Assembly (NCBI RefSeq): GCF_044904675.1
Contig: NZ_JADIKJ010000009.1
Location: 136,679-200,678, forward strand
From: Dyella_B jejuensis
GTDB lineage: Bacteria; Pseudomonadota; Gammaproteobacteria; Xanthomonadales; Rhodanobacteraceae
Length of the DNA: 64,000 nt
Direction: 5' to 3'
In this document: piece by piece, positions 63,802 to 64,000 of the stretch
Layout of the letters: every line of letters starts with the position of its first letter
How positions within the stretch are numbered: position 1 is the stretch's first letter
The notes under the pieces: generated by a model
Told to the model about the DNA's origin: nothing
The model's input: the letters and a program-made list of their open reading frames with translations, nothing else
Database searches by the model: none
Translations under genes and position numbers: made by a program

Positions 63802-64000
63802 GGGGATGCTCTGATCAATGCTACGCAGGCGGCATGATGTCCAGAAGGCTCGCAGAGTGGGTTGTGCGGCGCCGGGAAGACTGGCCGTCTTGCCAAGCCG
63901 CGCGGCGCACTCTGCGAGCCTTCTGGTCATCACCCCATCGCTTTAAATTCAACATGTTGGGGCCAGCTCTGTCTGTCCGCATCCCTTCCTCGCTCCTCAA
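63802..64000. repeat. Composite palindromic element, copy B (inverted, cut by the window edge)
   Basis: Begins GGGGATGCTCTGATCAATG, then CTACGCAGG, like the terminal repeat of copy A. The long hairpin follows (63836-63859 with 63908-63931), then TTTAAATTCAACATGTTGGG, CTGTCTGTCCGCAT and CCTTCCTCGCTCCTCAA up to the edge. It runs in the opposite orientation to copy A. Its far end lies outside the window. Confidence 0.85.

Overview
GC-rich gammaproteobacterial chromosome, most likely a member of the Xanthomonadales close to Rhodanobacteraceae (Dyella, Luteibacter, Rhodanobacter). This placement is an inference. It rests on the block pilG-H-I-J-chpA / gshB / tonB / yqgE / ruvX / pyrB, a fused aspartate kinase-diaminopimelate decarboxylase, a MurD2-MurL pair of the Xanthomonas type, and many small GC-rich palindromic repeats between genes. 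I saw no rRNA, tRNA, CRISPR array, prophage or complete insertion sequence.

Layout. 1-9.3 kb holds the twitching-motility chemosensory operon on the minus strand (pilG, pilH, pilI, pilJ and a very large ChpA/PilL kinase cut by the left edge). 9.6-16.5 kb holds gshB, tonB, a periplasmic phosphatase, yqgE-ruvX, pyrB and a large lipoprotein. A 384-bp composite palindromic element sits between gshB and tonB. 16.6-20.8 kb holds pilU, pilT, proC and yggT, so both type IV pilus retraction ATPases lie near their signalling system. 21-31 kb is metabolic: a BtuF-like binding protein, YjbQ, pdxH, a glycerate-kinase-like protein, an RcsB-like regulator, an SDR, aroK-aroB, a WGR protein, hemE and a secreted hydrolase. 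31-44 kb holds a sugar transporter, a DinG/YoaA helicase, MurD2-MurL, a DUF559 endonuclease, LysAC and fumarase, with dense repeat arrays and a truncated MAPEG gene. 44-57 kb is the most accessory part: two small beta-barrel proteins, an S53 peptidase, a PhzF protein, an amino-acid permease, a molybdenum hydroxylase pair whose small subunit has lost one iron-sulfur site, and two paralogous proline-rich membrane proteins. 57-64 kb holds an EF-G paralogue, a GreA-like factor, a PfpI protein, a SET methyltransferase, a lipoprotein and an acyl-CoA dehydrogenase, and ends inside a second copy of the composite element.

Main points for a second look: (1) a composite inverted-repeat element, present once whole and once at the right edge, whose long hairpin shows compensatory changes between copies; (2) a wider family of 18-nt stem-loops with co-varying stems and a fixed GAGGAGCGAGGA tail; (3) an IorA-like ferredoxin subunit with all four ligands of its first [2Fe-2S] cluster replaced; (4) the proline-rich paralogue pair; (5) two palindromes resembling known operators, an RcsAB-like box before the RcsB-like gene and a PsrA-like box before the lipoprotein/acyl-CoA dehydrogenase genes.

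Most long reading frames opposite real genes are antisense shadows of high GC content and are left out.
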